A DNA stretch of 64,000 bases, from assembly GCF_002844575.1 (NCBI RefSeq), contig NZ_PIQO01000001.1:346895-410894 (forward strand), in the 5' to 3' direction. Positions 61,596 through 64,000 of this stretch are shown one piece after another. The notes beneath the pieces were generated by a model. It was given only the letters and a program-made list of their open reading frames with translations, searched no databases and was not told where the DNA came from. Each line of letters opens with the position of its first letter. Positions within the stretch are counted from its first letter, which is position 1. The DNA is from Heyndrickxia camelliae. Lineage in GTDB: Bacteria; Bacillota; Bacilli; Bacillales; Bacillaceae_C. Made by a program: the position numbers and the translations under genes.

Positions 61596-62768
61596 ATGAA
61601 GGTCTTTCCGAAATCTGACATCCTTAACCACTTACCGAAGCAATTTTTCGCTTCTCTTGTTTCCAAAGTTGAACAAATTACAAAGAAAGGACATGATGTG
61701 ATAAATCTAGGACAGGGCAATCCGGATCAGCCGACACCAAAGCATATTGTCCAGCGATTGCAGGATGCAGCTGCAAAGCCTATCAATCATAAATATTCTC
61801 CTTTTAGAGGCTATCTTTATTTAAAAGAAGCAGTAGCAACGTTCTATAAACGAGAATATGGGGTTACACTAAATCCGGAATCCGAGGTGGCGATTTTATT
61901 TGGCGGCAAAGCGGGACTTGTTGAAATCTCACAATGTTTAGTGAATCCCGGTGATACGGTTTTAGTTCCAGACCCTGGTTACCCAGATTATATGTCTGGT
62001 GTGGCATTAGCTCAAGCGGTTATGTATAATATGTCATTACTTGAGGAAAATCATTTTCTGCCAGTATATGATTCCATTCCACAAGAAATATCAGATGCTG
62101 CAAAACTGATGTTTTTAAATTATCCAAATAACCCAACTGGTGCATGTGCAGATGTATCTTTCTTTGAAGAGACCGTACAATACGCGGAAAAGAATAATAT
62201 TTGTGTGGTTCATGATTTTGCTTATGGTGCAATCGGTTATAATGGAAATAAGCCTGTAAGTTTTCTGCAAGCAGAAGGAGCAAAGAATACAGGAATAGAA
62301 ATTTATACATTATCCAAAACATATAATATGGCAGGTTGGCGAATAGGGTTTGCAGTTGGAAATGCAAGCGTGGTTGATGCAATAAATTTACTTCAAGATC
62401 ATTTGTATGTCAGTATATTTGGAGCTGTACAAGAAGCAGCGGCTGCGGCGTTATTAGAATCACAAGATTGCGTATATGAAATTACTGCAATGTATGAGAG
62501 CAGAAGAAATGTTTTTATCAAAAGCTTGAAGAATATTGGATGGGACGTTAAGGCACCAGACGGTTCCTTTTTTGCGTGGTTAAAGGTACCTAAAGGGTAT
62601 ACCTCGATTGAATTTTCGGATTTGTTGCTGGAACAAGCTCATGTTGCAGTGGCGCCAGGGATTGGCTTTGGTCAATATGGTGAAGGATATGTAAGGGTTG
62701 GTCTTTTAACAACCGAATCTAGATTGTTAGAAGCTGTTAATCGTATACAACAATTAAATATTTTTTAA
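61596..62768 (+). CDS. mtnE: Pyridoxal-phosphate aminotransferase, MtnE-like
   Basis: A fold-type I aminotransferase of 390 residues. It starts MKVFPKSDILNHLPKQFFAS; INLGQGNPDQPTPKHIV, LFGGKAGLVEISQCLVNPGD, LNYPNNPTGA and the PLP-binding lysine in YTLSKTYNMAGWRIGFAVG are conserved. MtnE transaminates 2-oxo-4-methylthiobutyrate to methionine, preferring glutamine as donor, and MtnU handles the by-product. AAAGGGG precedes the ATG. The SAM riboswitch seen at some salvage genes is not present in this 132-bp interval. Confidence 0.88.
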   Translation: MKVFPKSDILNHLPKQFFASLVSKVEQITKKGHDVINLGQGNPDQPTPKHIVQRLQDAAAKPINHKYSPFRGYLYLKEAVATFYKREYGVTLNPESEVAILFGGKAGLVEISQCLVNPGDTVLVPDPGYPDYMSGVALAQAVMYNMSLLEENHFLPVYDSIPQEISDAAKLMFLNYPNNPTGACADVSFFEETVQYAEKNNICVVHDFAYGAIGYNGNKPVSFLQAEGAKNTGIEIYTLSKTYNMAGWRIGFAVGNASVVDAINLLQDHLYVSIFGAVQEAAAAALLESQDCVYEITAMYESRRNVFIKSLKNIGWDVKAPDGSFFAWLKVPKGYTSIEFSDLLLEQAHVAVAPGIGFGQYGEGYVRVGLLTTESRLLEAVNRIQQLNIF

Positions 62769-62795
62769 TCGAGGAATGGCGATTAGATTAGTTAC

Positions 62796-62836
62796 AAAGA
62801 CCAAGAGGATATTCCTTCATGGTCTTTGTTTTTTCT
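62796..62836 (+). terminator. Terminator of mtnE
   Basis: AAAGACCA 62796-62803 pairs with TGGTCTTT 62820-62827, with a short inner stem, followed by GTTTTTTC. It overlaps the end of the convergent ykvA-like gene. Confidence 0.75.
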
Positions 62837-63218
62837 TCCATTCAAGATATTTTATTAGGTCTTTATCGATTTGGGAAAATATCAGGGCAATAACGGCAGC
62901 ATCGTCAATAAAACCAAATCCAAATAGAAAATCAGGAATAACATCAATAGGAGAGACAAAATATAAGAGTCCCACTAGCAGCATTATTATAGTTCTATAT
63001 GGAATATCTCTATATTCTCCGGTCACCCATGATTTTAATAATTGAATAAGCAATGATAACTTTCTCCCAACATTCCCTAAGCTCACCCTATTATTTCGTG
63101 CTTTTCTTTCTGTGCGAGAAAGTAACTTATCCGTCCCTTTTTTATCATCTATATATTTTTTGGCCTCATTATAAAAGAGTTTATATGCAATTTTTCCTAA
63201 AAGTCTTTTAAAGAACAT
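62817..63218 (-). CDS. ykvA: YkvA-family (DUF1232) membrane protein
   Basis: About 133 residues; ATG 63218 follows GGGAGG. The DUF1232 domain is the C-terminal part: TGEYRDIPYRTIIMLLVGLL, YFVSPIDVIPDFLFGFGFID, DAAVIALIF. One or two hydrophobic helices flank the DVIPD motif. The family is widespread and has no established function. The location next to spo0E matches the B. subtilis order. Confidence 0.88.
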   Translation of the reverse strand: MFFKRLLGKIAYKLFYNEAKKYIDDKKGTDKLLSRTERKARNNRVSLGNVGRKLSLLIQLLKSWVTGEYRDIPYRTIIMLLVGLLYFVSPIDVIPDFLFGFGFIDDAAVIALIFSQIDKDLIKYLEWKKKQRP

Positions 63219-63443
63219 ATTAATTCCTCCCATTTGTAGTATTTACTGTTATAGGTGAAAAATGACGAAAGAAGCTATATTTGTCGAAAATACGCGTGAA
63301 GATTGTAGAAAAACAAGAACTTATTAGAACCTTTGTCTAATATTGCGAATCTATTTACTTTTTCGTCAATACCTGCGATAATTCTCAAGGGAAATAATTA
63401 TTTCGTTAATTGAATAACTTTTTGGTTGAAGGAGACAGTAATT

Positions 63444-63716
63444 GTGTATAGTGATACGGTATCAGAATATAGCTTTTTAAATCAAATTCAAAAGAAACGG
63501 GAAGAAATGATTAACCTTGGAAAATGTTATGGCCTAACGGATAAGAAGACAGTTGCTTGCAGTCAGCAATTGGACGAGCTTCTTAATGAGTATCATTACC
63601 TTTTTCAAGAGGGAAATAACCAAAGCAAGGCAAGTGTTGTCAAAGAAATGTCTTTTATATTGTACTGTAAAAGTGGTCAGGCTATTTCGAGAGAACAGGT
63701 AAAAAGATTATATTAA
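63444..63716 (+). CDS. spo0E: Spo0E-family aspartyl phosphatase
   Basis: About 90 residues from GTG 63444, nine bases after AAGGAG. The core reads FLNQIQKKREEMINLGKCYG, LTDKKTVACSQQLDELLNEY, with the family signature SQxLD. Spo0E proteins dephosphorylate Spo0A-P and so hold back sporulation. A tail of about 45 residues follows the signature, as in Spo0E itself rather than the shorter YisI/YnzD. It stands close to the KinE-like kinase, which acts in the opposite direction on the same phosphorelay. Confidence 0.85.
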   Translation: MYSDTVSEYSFLNQIQKKREEMINLGKCYGLTDKKTVACSQQLDELLNEYHYLFQEGNNQSKASVVKEMSFILYCKSGQAISREQVKRLY

Positions 63717-63873
63717 AATAGACTGGAGATCATATTTATTCAATAAAATTTAATAGATGGTAATTGTTCTACAACTTTGCGAAAAATTCCTCTAACGGTA
63801 AAGAGATCATACTAATAAATCCTCACCATGTAAAAACTTCCTTACCACCATCAATAAATTTCCATATTTTTTG

Positions 63874-63907
63874 AAGGTTATCCCACTTTTTGGGTTAACC
63901 TTTTATT
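63874..63907 (+). terminator. Terminator downstream of spo0E
   Basis: AAGGTTA and CCCA pair with TGGG and TAACCTT (63891-63902) with one T-T mismatch, followed by TTATTATTTT. The 157 bp between the spo0E stop and this hairpin hold no gene. Confidence 0.75.
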
Positions 63908-63939
63908 ATTTTAAATCTTGGTACTGTAGAATAAATAAA

Positions 63940-63968
63940 TTGACAAAAATTTCTATATTCCTTATAAT
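63940..63968 (+). promoter_or_regulatory. Consensus SigA promoter at the window edge
   Basis: TTGACA 63940-63945 and TATAAT 63963-63968 are perfect and 17 bp apart. The transcript leaves the window to the right. Confidence 0.9.
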
Positions 63969-64000
63969 ATCACTAATTTTATGTGTATGAAAAGGAAATG

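Overview
The window is low-G+C DNA from a spore-forming member of the Bacillaceae. An alpha/beta-type small acid-soluble spore protein, GerP-like germination proteins, a YjcZ-family peptide, SigI/RsgI, a Spo0E-family protein, Gram-positive ribosome binding sites with many TTG/GTG starts, and FMN and yybP-ykoY riboswitches all point there. The order kinE-like, mtnU, mtnE, ykvA, spo0E at the right end recalls the Bacillus subtilis chromosome. I cannot name a species.

Left part (1-15 kb) is accessory and partly decayed. It opens with the tail of a collagen-like protein and a glycosyltransferase with TPR repeats, a plausible glycoprotein/glycosylating enzyme pair. A tRNA-Val(GAC) gene follows. 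The 3' end of this tRNA recurs at 3.08 kb and, with its terminator, at 14.27 kb. A broken tyrosine recombinase lies just downstream of the tRNA. Together these look like scars of elements that integrated into the tRNA gene. Between the scars are a NERD protein, a secreted nuclease lipoprotein, a methyltransferase / dead response regulator / VTT membrane protein cluster with a shared 10-bp repeat operator, a LysR regulator divergent from a purine-type permease, and a PadR / HAAS / DUF4097 operon.

Middle part (15-30 kb) holds small spore-type genes, including three tandem GerPA/GerPF-like paralogues. It also has an MBL-fold hydrolase, an alpha/beta hydrolase and the FMN-riboswitch riboflavin operon, in which ribD is frameshifted and the DHBP synthase lacks the usual GTP cyclohydrolase II half. 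Two lipoproteins (one a staphylococcal-type nuclease), an ion transporter, an AI-2E family protein and a YitT protein complete it.

Right part (30-64 kb) is mostly core chromosome: ppaC, a HAD phosphatase, the fructose operon fruR-fruK-fruA, a DUF47/Pit phosphate uptake pair, topB and an LtaS-type lipoteichoic acid synthase. A second spore-coat/germination cluster (Hsp20-type protein, GerPC-like, GerP-like) follows, then peptidases, prfC, a Mn riboswitch with a TerC/YkoY protein, sigI-rsgI, an SASP, a radical SAM protein, a KinE-like kinase, mtnU/mtnE, ykvA and a Spo0E-like protein. Two dispersed non-coding repeat families sit at 27.7 kb and 52.4-52.7 kb.

No CRISPR array, intact insertion sequence, complete prophage or recognised defence system is visible. 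The most unusual points are the triplicated tRNA 3' end, the decayed two-component module with retained operators, the riboflavin operon lesions and the nested inverted-repeat element.
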